Source of the DNA: an uncultured Pelagibacteraceae bacterium
GTDB taxonomy: Bacteria > Pseudomonadota > Alphaproteobacteria > Pelagibacterales > Pelagibacteraceae
Assembly: GCA_902587095.1 (NCBI GenBank)
Contig: CACIJY010000001.1
Span: 186,001-250,000, forward strand
DNA: 64,000 nt
Direction of reading: 5' to 3'
Notes under the pieces: model-generated
What the model was told of the DNA's origin: nothing
Seen by the model: the letters and a program-made list of their open reading frames with translations, nothing else
Databases searched by the model: none
Made by a program: the position numbers and the translations under genes
Part shown: positions 1 through 8,815 of the stretch, in pieces
Position numbering within the stretch: position 1 is the first letter of the stretch
Layout of the letters: each line of letters begins with the position of its first letter

Positions 1-225
1 CATTAAAATACCTGATTCTTCAAATAGCTTTACTGTTCTATAAACTGTTGCAATACTTATCTTGTTATCAATATCCGAGACTCTTTTGTAAAGTTCATCT
101 ACATCTGGATGATCTGACTCACCATAATTTTTTTTTGACTCGGATATTACTCTGGCAATAGTCCTTCTTTGGTCAGTCAACTTTACACCTTTTGCTAAAC
201 ATTTTTGCTCAATTGTATCTGTCAT
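1..225 (-). CDS. fur: Fur/Mur-family metalloregulator, 3' end cut by window edge
   Basis: Absent from the ORF track. The reverse complement opens MTDTIEQKCLAKGVKLTDQR and continues through HPDVDELYKRVSDID and ISIATVYRTVKLFEESGIL, where the window ends (75 codons visible). This is the N-terminal winged-helix DNA-binding domain of the Fur superfamily; ISIATVYRTV is the recognition-helix region, and the HPDVDELY signature is typical of alphaproteobacterial Fur/Mur rather than Irr or Zur. The metal-binding dimerisation domain lies outside the window, so the metal cannot be inferred here. It starts 9 bases after the tsaB stop and is probably co-transcribed with it. Fur-box-like palindromes occur near 15.6 kb in this window, which makes an iron or manganese role plausible. 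Confidence 0.9.
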   Translation of the reverse strand, partial: MTDTIEQKCLAKGVKLTDQRRTIARVISESKKNYGESDHPDVDELYKRVSDIDNKISIATVYRTVKLFEESGILM

Positions 226-234
226 ATTATTATT

Positions 235-627
235 TTAACTCATATAAAGTGGTTTAATCAATTTTTTTATTAATTTGCCTTTTTTTAATAATTCCAAAAC
301 TCTTGAATAATCGTGTTTTTCGACATCTTTAGAGGAAAAACCATAAATTTTAAAACTATATACTAAATTGATAGCTTTTAGAGTTGTTATTGATGTTCTT
401 ATACTTGAGAATTTACCAGGCCCTAAATTTATTAAAACTTTATCAACTATATCAAAACTTATCATATTTTTATCTAAGAATTTGAATAAAAGAATGGCAA
501 ACCTATCAAAATTTTTTCTACTGTTTTCATAATCATTAGTATAAGTTTTATTATTATCTATGATTTTGAAAATAATTTTTTCATTTGCAGCATCGATTAT
601 TAAATTTTTTTTGATCTTTTTTTTCAT
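235..627 (-). CDS. tsaB: TsaB-like tRNA t6A biosynthesis protein, short form
   Basis: TsaB/YeaZ is the non-catalytic ASKHA-fold partner of TsaD in making N6-threonylcarbamoyladenosine at position 37 of ANN-decoding tRNAs. The sequence LIIDAANEKIIFKII followed by LINLGPGKFSSIRTSITTLKA matches the family's first ATPase-like lobe and its GPGSFTGLR-like motif. I start at the internal MKKKIKKN rather than the ORF-track Met at 660, because the longer start adds residues with no family counterpart and deepens the clash with the divergent gene. At 130 residues it is much shorter than the usual 200-plus: most of the second lobe is missing. rimI, often found between tsaB and fur in alphaproteobacteria, is absent. 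Family call is good; function of so short a form is less sure. Confidence 0.8.
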   Translation of the reverse strand: MKKKIKKNLIIDAANEKIIFKIIDNNKTYTNDYENSRKNFDRFAILLFKFLDKNMISFDIVDKVLINLGPGKFSSIRTSITTLKAINLVYSFKIYGFSSKDVEKHDYSRVLELLKKGKLIKKLIKPLYMS

Positions 628-1618
628 AAACAGTTCAGCTTTAGCTGAAAGAAATATCAAATATCATTCTAATGATCATGGAATTGTTTCAATTATGTAC
701 CATAGATTCAATGAAAATAAATACCCATCAACAAATATTAAAATAGATGTTTTTAAAAAGCAACTTGAACTAATAGAGAAAAACAGTATAGAAATTTATA
801 ATCCTTCAAAGTTTGATAATGAATTTAATGATCCAAAAAAAGATAAAAAAATTTTAATTACTATAGATGATGCTTTTTCATCTTTTTATGATAATGCCTG
901 GCCAATATTAAAGGAAAAAGAAATACCATTTATATTGTTTGTCTCTACAGAACCAGTAGGAAAATTTGGTTACATGAACTGGGAACAAATCAAAGAAGTA
1001 TCAGATTATGATTTTGCTTATATAGGTAATCACTCACACACTCATGAATACTTACTAGATTTCTCTCATGATGAATTCAAAAAAGATATTAAAAAGTCTA
1101 TAAATATATTTAAGGAAAAATTAGGTTATAATCCGATTTTTTTTTCTTATCCGTTTGGAGAATATAATTTAAAACAAACAGAATTTATTAAAAATAACTT
1201 TAAGTATGGTTTTGGTCAACATTCTGGTGTCATTGATTTAACAAAAAATCGTTTTGAACTTCCAAGATTTCCAATAAATGAAAAATATGGTGATTTAGAG
1301 AGATTTGAATTTATTTTAAAATTATTTCCCATACCATATAAAAGTTTAAAACCCAGAGACAAATTTATTAGCAAGGATCAGAACCCTCCAACTGTTGAAA
1401 TAGAATTCTTTAAAAGTCAAAAAAATATTCGAAATATTAATTGTTTCTCAAACGAGGGAAATAAATGGAGAGACTCAATTATGAAATTTGAGGAAAATAT
1501 ACTTAAAATTGATTTTAGAGAAGAATTTTCATTTAGACGAGGAAGAGTAAATTGTTCTCTGAAAGATGAAAATATTTGGAGATGGTTAGGTATTCAAATG
1601 TCAATTGAAGTAGATTAA
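560..1618 (+). CDS. Secreted polysaccharide deacetylase (NodB homology domain)
   Basis: A carbohydrate esterase family 4-type protein that would de-N-acetylate or deacylate a glycan outside the inner membrane. Residues 1-29 form a signal peptide ending SSALA. Conserved blocks follow: SIMYHRF (about 44-50), TIDDAFSSFYDNAWPIL (from 101, with the catalytic/metal Asp pair), HSHTH (158-162, the metal-binding His motif) and FSYPFGEYN (near 195). The last 90 or so residues form a C-terminal extension I do not recognise. The start at 560 is chosen because it supplies the signal peptide, but it puts the 5' end antisense to the first 68 bases of tsaB. The 3' end overlaps the convergent glucosaminidase gene by 4 bases. 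The substrate cannot be told from sequence. Confidence 0.87.
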   Translation: MILKIIFSFAASIIKFFLIFFFINSSALAERNIKYHSNDHGIVSIMYHRFNENKYPSTNIKIDVFKKQLELIEKNSIEIYNPSKFDNEFNDPKKDKKILITIDDAFSSFYDNAWPILKEKEIPFILFVSTEPVGKFGYMNWEQIKEVSDYDFAYIGNHSHTHEYLLDFSHDEFKKDIKKSINIFKEKLGYNPIFFSYPFGEYNLKQTEFIKNNFKYGFGQHSGVIDLTKNRFELPRFPINEKYGDLERFEFILKLFPIPYKSLKPRDKFISKDQNPPTVEIEFFKSQKNIRNINCFSNEGNKWRDSIMKFEENILKIDFREEFSFRRGRVNCSLKDENIWRWLGIQMSIEVD

Positions 1619-2772
1619 ATCAAATTTTTGTATTTAATACTTAAAGGCATTAATTTTACGTCATCAAAATCTTTTAAGGAGTTCTGATTGATAATTTGTT
1701 TAAGTATTTTAGTATACTCCTTACCTGTCTCTGCATAATTGTCTAATTGTTCAGCAAGTAATAAACTATCTAGTTTATCGCTATCATCTCTCAATTGAGC
1801 TCTTAATTGTCTAAAACTTTTATAACTTGAATGGGTGTTTAAATTTCTCTGATAAGCTCTTACAGACGCTTTTAATACTTTAAACTTCATCACTTTATGC
1901 TTTGTGTCACTTTCAGCTCCAGCTGGTTTAATACCGTCTCCAGACCATGTCCATTGCCCAAATAATGCATTTCCTTCAAGAGCAAACCTAGATGTGCCCC
2001 ATCCTGTTTCTTTAGCTGCTTGAGCTATGGCAAGAGATACCGGGATAATATCCATACGTACTTTTAATGTAGGTATATCTCTGTTTAAAACACCATATTG
2101 TTTAAACTTTCGATTTAGCCAATTTATTTCTTTTTTTGAATTTTTATTTTTATTTAAAATACTAAATAGTTTTTTTCTATCCAACAAAATTAAGTTATTT
2201 TCCTCTAGTATTAGCGGCAAAATAATTTGAATAAATAGGCTCTTTCTTTTTTTAGAATTTTCAATTTGCTTAATCTCATTTGGGAGAAGCGACAGTCTAA
2301 TTGGCTTAACTTTTTTACTTTTTCTAACCTCATTTAATGAATAGTTGGTATCCTTAAAAAGTTGTTCTATTGTAGATGCGCTTAATCGGACTGTGTCTTC
2401 AGGTAGATCTTCAAACTTAAAAACGTCTTCTAAGATATTAGATAAATCTAGTCCTTCATCTATTTTCGATTTATTTTCCAAATCACCACCCTCAAGAACC
2501 TTTTTGAATTTTTTATTTGAGTCGTTAATTTTTAGATTTTTAGCAATCTTTGGGGTTGAATCTGAAAATAAAGGTACTACGAAAGAAACAATGATTATCA
2601 GTAAACTAGAAAGTCCCGTTAAATATAAAGTTTTAAATTTTTCATAACCTAATTTAAAAGTTGGCTTTCTTTTAATAATTATACCTTGAGAGGATAAAAA
2701 CTTTTTGAGTTTTAAAAATTGATTTATGTTAAAATTTTTTTTTATTAATTTATTCGGAAAAATTTTTTTCAA
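1615..2772 (-). CDS. Bax-like glucosaminidase-domain protein, membrane anchored
   Basis: The C-terminal half carries a FlgJ/Bax-type glucosaminidase domain, recognisable from IPVSLAIAQAAKETGWGTSRF, GNALFGQWTW and VRAYQRNLNTHSSYKSFRQLR; the Glu in AKETGWG is the expected catalytic acid. Such enzymes cleave N-acetylglucosaminyl bonds in peptidoglycan. The N terminus is basic and followed by one membrane segment at about residues 51-69 (LTGLSSLLIIIVSFVVPLF), placing the catalytic domain in the periplasm. A low-complexity linker of about 150 residues separates anchor and domain. Its start overlaps the Nfu stop by 4 bases, suggesting co-transcription. E. coli Bax has the same domain, but I leave the symbol blank because the role is not established. 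Confidence 0.85.
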   Translation of the reverse strand: MKKIFPNKLIKKNFNINQFLKLKKFLSSQGIIIKRKPTFKLGYEKFKTLYLTGLSSLLIIIVSFVVPLFSDSTPKIAKNLKINDSNKKFKKVLEGGDLENKSKIDEGLDLSNILEDVFKFEDLPEDTVRLSASTIEQLFKDTNYSLNEVRKSKKVKPIRLSLLPNEIKQIENSKKRKSLFIQIILPLILEENNLILLDRKKLFSILNKNKNSKKEINWLNRKFKQYGVLNRDIPTLKVRMDIIPVSLAIAQAAKETGWGTSRFALEGNALFGQWTWSGDGIKPAGAESDTKHKVMKFKVLKASVRAYQRNLNTHSSYKSFRQLRAQLRDDSDKLDSLLLAEQLDNYAETGKEYTKILKQIINQNSLKDFDDVKLMPLSIKYKNLI

Positions 2773-3308
2773 ACAGCTTCAACCTCTCTCACCTCAGGTA
2801 TATAATGACAAAGTAAGTTTTGAACACCTTGTTTCAATGTTAAGGCAGCACTGGGACAGCCTGAGCATGCGCCTTGAAGTTCTACACGAACTATACCATC
2901 TTTAAATTCTTTGAATTTAATATCACCTCCGTCTCTAGCAACAGCAGGTCTAATTTTAGTTTCCAATATATTAATAATTTGACCCTCTACAGTAGAAGTG
3001 TCTATTTCTCTTGTTTCTTCTCTTTTTGAAATAACATTTTCGTTTCCGCTAGCAAAATAATCATTAATAAAAGATATGATTATATGTTTTAAATCCTCCC
3101 ACTCAAACTCATCGTGTTTATTTACTGAAATAAAATCATTAGAAAGAAAGACACCTTTTACTCCATCTATTGATAGAATATTTCTAATAAGATCATTGCT
3201 AGTTTTACTAATTTCTGTAATTTCTATTGGCCCGATTAAAGATACACTTTTCCCCGGAAGGAATTTTAGTGAATTTGGATTAGGAGTTATTTCAGTTTGT
3301 ACAAACAT
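2769..3308 (-). CDS. Nfu-family Fe-S cluster carrier
   Basis: A two-domain scaffold/carrier delivering Fe-S clusters to client enzymes. The N terminus MFVQTEITPNPNSLKFLPG is the Nfu N-terminal domain hallmark (mitochondrial NFU1-like, typical of alphaproteobacteria). The C-terminal NifU-like domain shows RPAVARDGGDIKFKEF and VELQGACSGCPSAALTLK, with the cluster-binding CxxC. The length of 179 residues is normal. It lies between trpS and the glucosaminidase gene in a same-strand run with murJ-trpS, the order seen in many alphaproteobacteria. Clients in this window could include the endonuclease III-like Nth. Confidence 0.94.
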   Translation of the reverse strand: MFVQTEITPNPNSLKFLPGKSVSLIGPIEITEISKTSNDLIRNILSIDGVKGVFLSNDFISVNKHDEFEWEDLKHIIISFINDYFASGNENVISKREETREIDTSTVEGQIINILETKIRPAVARDGGDIKFKEFKDGIVRVELQGACSGCPSAALTLKQGVQNLLCHYIPEVREVEAV

Positions 3309-3353
3309 AGGATGAATATAGGTATTAGATATAATTTTTAAAGCAAATAATAC

Positions 3354-4355
3354 TCAAAAACCGAATTTTTTCTTAATATCTTGTATTTTTTTTGATGATA
3401 ATTCATAAGCTTTTACGCTACCATCTTGTAAAACTTTATCGATATATGAAGTATCTTGGTTTAATCTTTTAATCTCTTTTGAAATTGGTGAAATTTTTTC
3501 AACTATTAACTCTGATAATTTTTCCTTAAAAAAAGAAAAATTTTTATCTTTAAATTCGTTGAATATAAGATCAATTTTTTTTCCAGATAAGCTAGAATAA
3601 ATCCCTATTAAATTTTCAATTTCAGGCCTAGACTTTAAATTGTTCGTATTTGTTGGAAAAGGATTGGTGTCTGTTTTTGCTTTTTTAATTTTATTAATTA
3701 TGTCTGAATCTGTGTCAGTTAAGTTTATTCTGCTTAGTTCAGATGGGTCAGATTTACTCATTTTTTTTTTTCCATCTTTTAAACTCATAATTCTTGCAAA
3801 GTTTTTTTGAATTAATGGTTCTGGAATTTTAAAGAATTCAGGTGCATCAAAATCTGTATTAAATTTTTTTGATATATCTCTGGCTAATTCTAAGTGTTGT
3901 TTTTGATCCTCCCCCACAGGTACGTGAGTTGCATCATATAGAAGAATATCTGCAGCCATCAAAACAGGATAAATATAAAGACCAACACTGGCCTTTTCTT
4001 TATCTTTTCCAGCCTTTTCTTTAAACTGTGTCATTCTATTTAACCAACCCATCCTTGCAACACAACTTAACAACCAAGATAGCTCTGAATGAGCAGACAC
4101 AGAGGACTGATTAAAAATTATACTTTTTTTTGGGTTAATGCCACATGCTAAAAATGTTGCAGCAGTTTCTCTAACATTTTGTTTTAAAATTTTAGGATCT
4201 TGTTTTACGGTAACAGCATGCAAATCAACTACACAAAATATACAATCGTTATTTTCATTTTGTAGATCAACAAAGTTTTTTATCGCTCCAATATAGTTTC
4301 CCAAATGTAAATTACCAGTAGGCTGAACACCTGAAAAAATTTTTTTAACTCCCAT
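3354..4355 (-). CDS. trpS: Tryptophanyl-tRNA synthetase
   Basis: A class Ic aminoacyl-tRNA synthetase that charges tRNA-Trp. MGVKKIFSGVQPTGNLHLGN contains the HIGH-like signature, and KKKMSKSDPSE is the KMSKS loop that positions ATP. VPVGEDQKQHLELARDI is the conserved adenylate-site segment. The length of 333 residues is standard for bacterial TrpS. It begins 1 base after the murJ stop and precedes the Nfu gene, so the three form one transcription unit reading towards low coordinates. A universal stress protein gene often found after trpS in alphaproteobacteria is missing. Confidence 0.98.
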   Translation of the reverse strand: MGVKKIFSGVQPTGNLHLGNYIGAIKNFVDLQNENNDCIFCVVDLHAVTVKQDPKILKQNVRETAATFLACGINPKKSIIFNQSSVSAHSELSWLLSCVARMGWLNRMTQFKEKAGKDKEKASVGLYIYPVLMAADILLYDATHVPVGEDQKQHLELARDISKKFNTDFDAPEFFKIPEPLIQKNFARIMSLKDGKKKMSKSDPSELSRINLTDTDSDIINKIKKAKTDTNPFPTNTNNLKSRPEIENLIGIYSSLSGKKIDLIFNEFKDKNFSFFKEKLSELIVEKISPISKEIKRLNQDTSYIDKVLQDGSVKAYELSSKKIQDIKKKFGF

Positions 4356-4356
4356 A

Positions 4357-5886
4357 CTAATACTTTATTTTAATATCATTCAATTTGAAAGCTTTAGTAA
4401 TCAATGAAATTACAAAATAAATTAAGATACTCAATATTACTATAAAAAACAGATAGAGAAATTTGTAATTGCTTTCAAAAGATAATTGACTATCAAAATG
4501 AGATAGTAAATTTTGTAGTAATATTCCCATTGTTATAGTTGAAATAGTAATTCTTATAATTTGTATAATTAGTTTTTTGCTAAGTTTGAAATAACCTTCT
4601 TTACTTAAATAAATATATAATAAAATAGAATTAACCCATGATGATATTGAAGTTGCAATTGGTATTATAATAAAACCTAAATCTCTAAAATAATAAACGC
4701 TAATTAAAATATTTATTAAAACAGACACAGTAGAAAAATAAAAAGGAATTCTAGTATTATCTCTTGCAAAAATAAAACTTGAAAATATTTTTATTAAAGA
4801 AAATGCTGGAAGGCCTATTGAAAAATATAGTAAAGCTTTCGCAGAATTTTTTACACTTATTTCATCAAACGATCCATAACCAAATAATGACGATACAATT
4901 TCCTCATTTGCAATCATTAGTGCCAACATTGCTGGTAAACTTAAGAGCAATGACAATTCTAGAGATTTGTTTTGTATTTTATCTATATCCAATTTTTTAT
5001 TTTGTTGAATGTAAGATGACAATTTTGGGAGTATAACAGTCCCTATGGCAATGCCTGCAATTGCAAGATTTATTTGATATATCCTGTCTGCATAATAAAG
5101 GATAGAAACTGCACTTGCCTCAAATGAAGCAATAATTGTTCCTACTAAAATATTTATTTGAGTGACACCAGAAGAGAATATGCTTGGTAGGAGTTTTTTA
5201 AAAAATAATTTAACCTCTTTTGAAATGTTAAAATTAAATTTTAACTTTGGTTTAAAAAATTTTTTAACAAATATTATTAAGAAAATAATTTGAATAAAAC
5301 CTGCGATAGATATGCCATATGATAGATAGATAACTAATTTTTCATCTAAGATTTTTCCGCAAATTAATATTCCTATCATTACAATGTTTAGAATAATCGG
5401 GGCAGCTGAAGCTGCCGCAAACCTATTGTGTGAGTTCAAAATAGCTGAAAAAAAAGATGCTAAACTAACAAATAATATAAAAGGGAAAGTAATTTTTGTT
5501 AAATGAGTTGCTAAGGCAAATTTTTCTGGATTAGATTTAAAACCAGGTGCAATTAATGAAACAAAAAAAGGCATAAATAACTCGACTAAAAGCACTAATG
5601 CTAAAAGAAAAATAGTTAAGAGATTGAAAATATTATTAGCGAAATTCTCTGATCTTCTTTTCCCTTTGACTAACTCTTTAGAATAACTTGGTACAAATGC
5701 AGCATTGAATGATCCTTCACCGAACAATCTTCTAAAGGTGTTTGGAATTCTAAAAGCGACAAAAAAAGCATCAGCGATAGGTCCAGAACCAAGAAATATT
5801 GCAATAAGAATATCTCTTAGATAGCCCAAAATACGACTTACTAAAGTATAAAAACTGAAAGTCCCAGTTGACTTAATTATATTCAT
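4357..5886 (-). CDS. murJ: Lipid II flippase MurJ (MviN family)
   Basis: A polytopic inner-membrane protein of the MOP exporter superfamily that moves lipid II across the membrane for peptidoglycan synthesis. The N terminus STGTFSFYTLVSRILGYLRD and the segment SGPIADAFFVAFRIPNTFRR are near-diagnostic for MurJ, followed by GSFNAAFVPSY. About a dozen or more hydrophobic segments are visible across 509 residues, consistent with the family's 14 helices. It heads the murJ-trpS-Nfu run. It is divergent from maeB, with 50 bases between the two start codons for both promoters. Confidence 0.97.
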   Translation of the reverse strand: MNIIKSTGTFSFYTLVSRILGYLRDILIAIFLGSGPIADAFFVAFRIPNTFRRLFGEGSFNAAFVPSYSKELVKGKRRSENFANNIFNLLTIFLLALVLLVELFMPFFVSLIAPGFKSNPEKFALATHLTKITFPFILFVSLASFFSAILNSHNRFAAASAAPIILNIVMIGILICGKILDEKLVIYLSYGISIAGFIQIIFLIIFVKKFFKPKLKFNFNISKEVKLFFKKLLPSIFSSGVTQINILVGTIIASFEASAVSILYYADRIYQINLAIAGIAIGTVILPKLSSYIQQNKKLDIDKIQNKSLELSLLLSLPAMLALMIANEEIVSSLFGYGSFDEISVKNSAKALLYFSIGLPAFSLIKIFSSFIFARDNTRIPFYFSTVSVLINILISVYYFRDLGFIIIPIATSISSWVNSILLYIYLSKEGYFKLSKKLIIQIIRITISTITMGILLQNLLSHFDSQLSFESNYKFLYLFFIVILSILIYFVISLITKAFKLNDIKIKY

Positions 5887-5936
5887 AAATCATATTAGTC
5901 TTAATATTGGCTCAATTGTATATTTAAATAATATCA

Positions 5937-8222
5937 ATGAAAAAAAATAAAGTAGAACATTACTCAGATAAAGAAGCATTAGAATTTCATAATAGCAATA
6001 AATCAGGCAAGATTGAGATTATTTCATCAAAGCCAATGACTTCAAAAAGGGATCTCGCCCTAGCTTATTCACCTGGTGTTGCTGCACCAGTAAAAGCTAT
6101 TGCTGAAAATCCTGATCGAGCTTACGATTATACAACTAAAGGAAATTTGGTTGCTGTAATCAGTAATGGTTCGGCAATTTTAGGTTTGGGTAATTTAGGA
6201 GCCATAGCATCAAAACCTGTTATGGAAGGAAAGGCTGTATTATTTAAAAGGTTTGCTGATATAGATTCAATTGACATAGAGATCGACACTAACGATACAG
6301 AGGAAATAATTAAATCAATAAAAAATATTTCTAAAAGTTTTGGAGGAATTAATCTCGAAGATATAAAAGCACCTGAGTGTTTCATTATAGAAAAAAAACT
6401 AAAAGAAATATTAGATATCCCTGTTTTTCATGACGACCAACATGGCACAGCAATAATAACTAGTGCAGCATTAATAAATGCTTGTGATATTGCTAAAAAA
6501 AAGCTTAATGAAATAAACGTAGTCATTAATGGTGCTGGTGCATCAGCAATGGCGTGCGCAAAGCTTTTTATAAATTCAGGTGTAGATAAAAATAAAATTA
6601 AAATGCTTGACTCAAAAGGAGTTATTTACAAAGGCAGAGATAATTTAAATGAGTGGAAAAATGAGTTCGCAATAAAAACAGATGATAGATATTTAAAGGA
6701 TGCCATAAAAAATGCAGATGTTTTTTTGGGATTATCACAAGCAGGAGTTCTTAAAAAGGATATGGTAAAAAGTATGGCAAAAAATCCTATAATTTTTGCC
6801 TGTGCAAATCCTGACCCAGAGATTACTCCTGAGGAAATAGAGGAAGTGAGAAGTGATGCAATTATTGCAACTGGTAGATCGGATTACCCTAATCAAGTAA
6901 ATAATTTAATCGGCTTTCCATATATTTTTAGAGGAGCTCTTGATGTTAGGTCAAAAACAATAAATGAAGAAATGAAAGTTGCAGCAGTGCATGCTATAGC
7001 TTCATTAGCAAGAGAAAGAGTTCCTGATGAGGTAGTTGCTGCGATGGGTGGTGAAAGACCAGTTTATGGAAAAGACTATATAATTCCATCAACTTTTGAT
7101 CCAAGATTAATAAGTGTTATACCGCTAGCAGTTGCAAAAGCTGCAATTAAAACTGGTGTAGCTAGAATAGGTATTGATAATTTTGATAATTACTCAGAAC
7201 AATTAAAAAATAGGCTTGATCCAACTGTAGCTGTGATGCAAGGTATAAATTCACAAATTAAAAAAAATCAAAAGAAAGTTGTATTTGCTGATGGAGAGGA
7301 TGAAAACAATTTAAAAGCAGCCATTGCATTCAAAAATAGCAGGTTGGGAATTCCTATTTTAATAGCGAAAGAAGAGATAGTAAGAAAAAAATTAAACGAA
7401 ATTGGATACGGTGAAAACTTTGATATCGAGATTATAAATTCTACTAATGAGGAATTAAGAAAAAAATATACGGAATTTTTATTTAAACGACTTCAAAGAT
7501 CAGAGGGTTTATTGGAACGTGACTGCGATAAACTTATAAGAAATGATAGAGTCACATTTGGTGCGTGTATGGTTTCATGTGGCGATGCAGATGCTATGGT
7601 TACTGGAAATACAAGAAGATATTCTGCGTCTTTAGAGAAAATCTCCAAAGTTGTTGATCCAAGACCAGGTGAAATAATGTTCGGTTTGAATATGATAGTT
7701 AATAGAGGAAAAACAATTTTTATTTGTGATACTACAGTAATTGAGTACCCAAATGAAAAACAACTCGCTGAAATGGCAATCTCGGCTGCTAGAGTTGTAA
7801 GGCTGTTTGGATTTGATCCAAAAATTGCTTTTTTATCTCATTCTACATTTGGCCAACCAACTACAGATAGAACAAAAAGAATAAGCGATGCTGTTGAGCT
7901 TCTTAAAAAGAAAAATGTTGATTTTAAATTTGATGGTGAAATGCAGCCAGATGTCGCTTTAGAGGATATGTTTCAAGAACTTTATCCCTTCTCAGAAATT
8001 GTTGGAAATGCGAATGTTTTAATTATGCCAAGTCAACACAGTGCTGCTATATCATATAAAATGATACAATCTATGAGTAGAGCAAAATTAATTGGACCTC
8101 TTTTAATAGGTTTAGGTCAAGCTATTGAAATAGCTCCATTAAGAAGTTCAACATCAGACATATTAAATTTAGCTTCTGTTGCAGCTTATTCAGCTGAAAT
8201 AATTGATTATAAAAAAAATTAA
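5937..8222 (+). CDS. maeB: NADP-dependent malic enzyme, MaeB type
   Basis: Oxidatively decarboxylates malate to pyruvate, yielding NADPH. The N-terminal malic domain shows KRDLALAYSPGVAAPVKAI and DDQHGTAIITSAALINA; a Rossmann NAD(P) domain follows with NVVINGAGASAMACAKLF. From about residue 430 on there is a phosphotransacetylase-like domain (VVFADGEDENNLKAA, PTTDRTKRISDAVELL, MPSQHSAAISYKMIQ), which in this family is regulatory rather than a working Pta. The length of 761 residues matches the two-domain MaeB type. It has a 4-base tail overlap with the convergent BON lipoprotein gene. In a streamlined heterotroph it would link the TCA cycle to pyruvate and biosynthetic NADPH. Confidence 0.97.
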   Translation: MKKNKVEHYSDKEALEFHNSNKSGKIEIISSKPMTSKRDLALAYSPGVAAPVKAIAENPDRAYDYTTKGNLVAVISNGSAILGLGNLGAIASKPVMEGKAVLFKRFADIDSIDIEIDTNDTEEIIKSIKNISKSFGGINLEDIKAPECFIIEKKLKEILDIPVFHDDQHGTAIITSAALINACDIAKKKLNEINVVINGAGASAMACAKLFINSGVDKNKIKMLDSKGVIYKGRDNLNEWKNEFAIKTDDRYLKDAIKNADVFLGLSQAGVLKKDMVKSMAKNPIIFACANPDPEITPEEIEEVRSDAIIATGRSDYPNQVNNLIGFPYIFRGALDVRSKTINEEMKVAAVHAIASLARERVPDEVVAAMGGERPVYGKDYIIPSTFDPRLISVIPLAVAKAAIKTGVARIGIDNFDNYSEQLKNRLDPTVAVMQGINSQIKKNQKKVVFADGEDENNLKAAIAFKNSRLGIPILIAKEEIVRKKLNEIGYGENFDIEIINSTNEELRKKYTEFLFKRLQRSEGLLERDCDKLIRNDRVTFGACMVSCGDADAMVTGNTRRYSASLEKISKVVDPRPGEIMFGLNMIVNRGKTIFICDTTVIEYPNEKQLAEMAISAARVVRLFGFDPKIAFLSHSTFGQPTTDRTKRISDAVELLKKKNVDFKFDGEMQPDVALEDMFQELYPFSEIVGNANVLIMPSQHSAAISYKMIQSMSRAKLIGPLLIGLGQAIEIAPLRSSTSDILNLASVAAYSAEIIDYKKN

Positions 8223-8815
8223 TCTTTTTGAATTCTTAAATCTTCTACTAAGAGAATACTAGCAATTACTTTATTTACGTCCAAAATAGAATTTGCCTCA
8301 TCAACAACTATATCTAATTCATCTTTATTTCTTGCTATGCCATATATGTAGATATTCTTTTTATAAGTATCTATTTGATAATTGCCAGATTTTATATTTT
8401 TATTTACAATCAAAGCCGCTCTTAATTGTGAGGTTATTAAAGTATCCTTAGCTGACTGTTTAAAATTGAATTTCTCCTTAATTTTTATGTCGTTTCTTAC
8501 AGACCTAACTCCACTAGTTTCCCATGCAATTTTTGTAATTTTTAACTTCTCCTCTGGATTATCAACTTTACCAGTAATAAATATTCTACCATCTAAAACC
8601 TTAGTTTTAACAGACAAGAAATATTTTTTTTCTTCCATTGTAAGTCTAGTTATTAAATTTTTTTCCATGATAGAGTCATCGATTTGTGTACCCAAAGATC
8701 TTGGATCAATCGCTACTGAAACACCTGTTCCAAAAAGGCCTCTCGAGCTAGTGCCTGAACAACTGTTTAAGAAAACAAGCAATATTAAAAGGAAATAGAA
8801 ATTTTTAATTCTCAT
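8219..8815 (-). CDS. BON-domain outer-membrane lipoprotein (DolP/YraP-like)
   Basis: The N terminus MRIKNFYFLLILLVFLNSC is a lipoprotein signal peptide with lipobox LNSC, so the mature protein should be anchored by a lipidated Cys near residue 19. Two BON domains follow: one around 50-115 (KYFLSVKTKVLDGRIFITGKV) and one around 120-195 (QIDTYKKNIYIYGIARNKDE). DolP of E. coli has the same architecture and helps keep the outer membrane intact. The adjacency to rsmI and an LpoA-like gene recalls the E. coli rsmI(yraL)-lpoA-yraN-diaA-dolP cluster, which strengthens the call. The start overlaps the rsmI stop by 11 bases. A yraN homologue is not present. Confidence 0.86.
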   Translation of the reverse strand: MRIKNFYFLLILLVFLNSCSGTSSRGLFGTGVSVAIDPRSLGTQIDDSIMEKNLITRLTMEEKKYFLSVKTKVLDGRIFITGKVDNPEEKLKITKIAWETSGVRSVRNDIKIKEKFNFKQSAKDTLITSQLRAALIVNKNIKSGNYQIDTYKKNIYIYGIARNKDELDIVVDEANSILDVNKVIASILLVEDLRIQKD

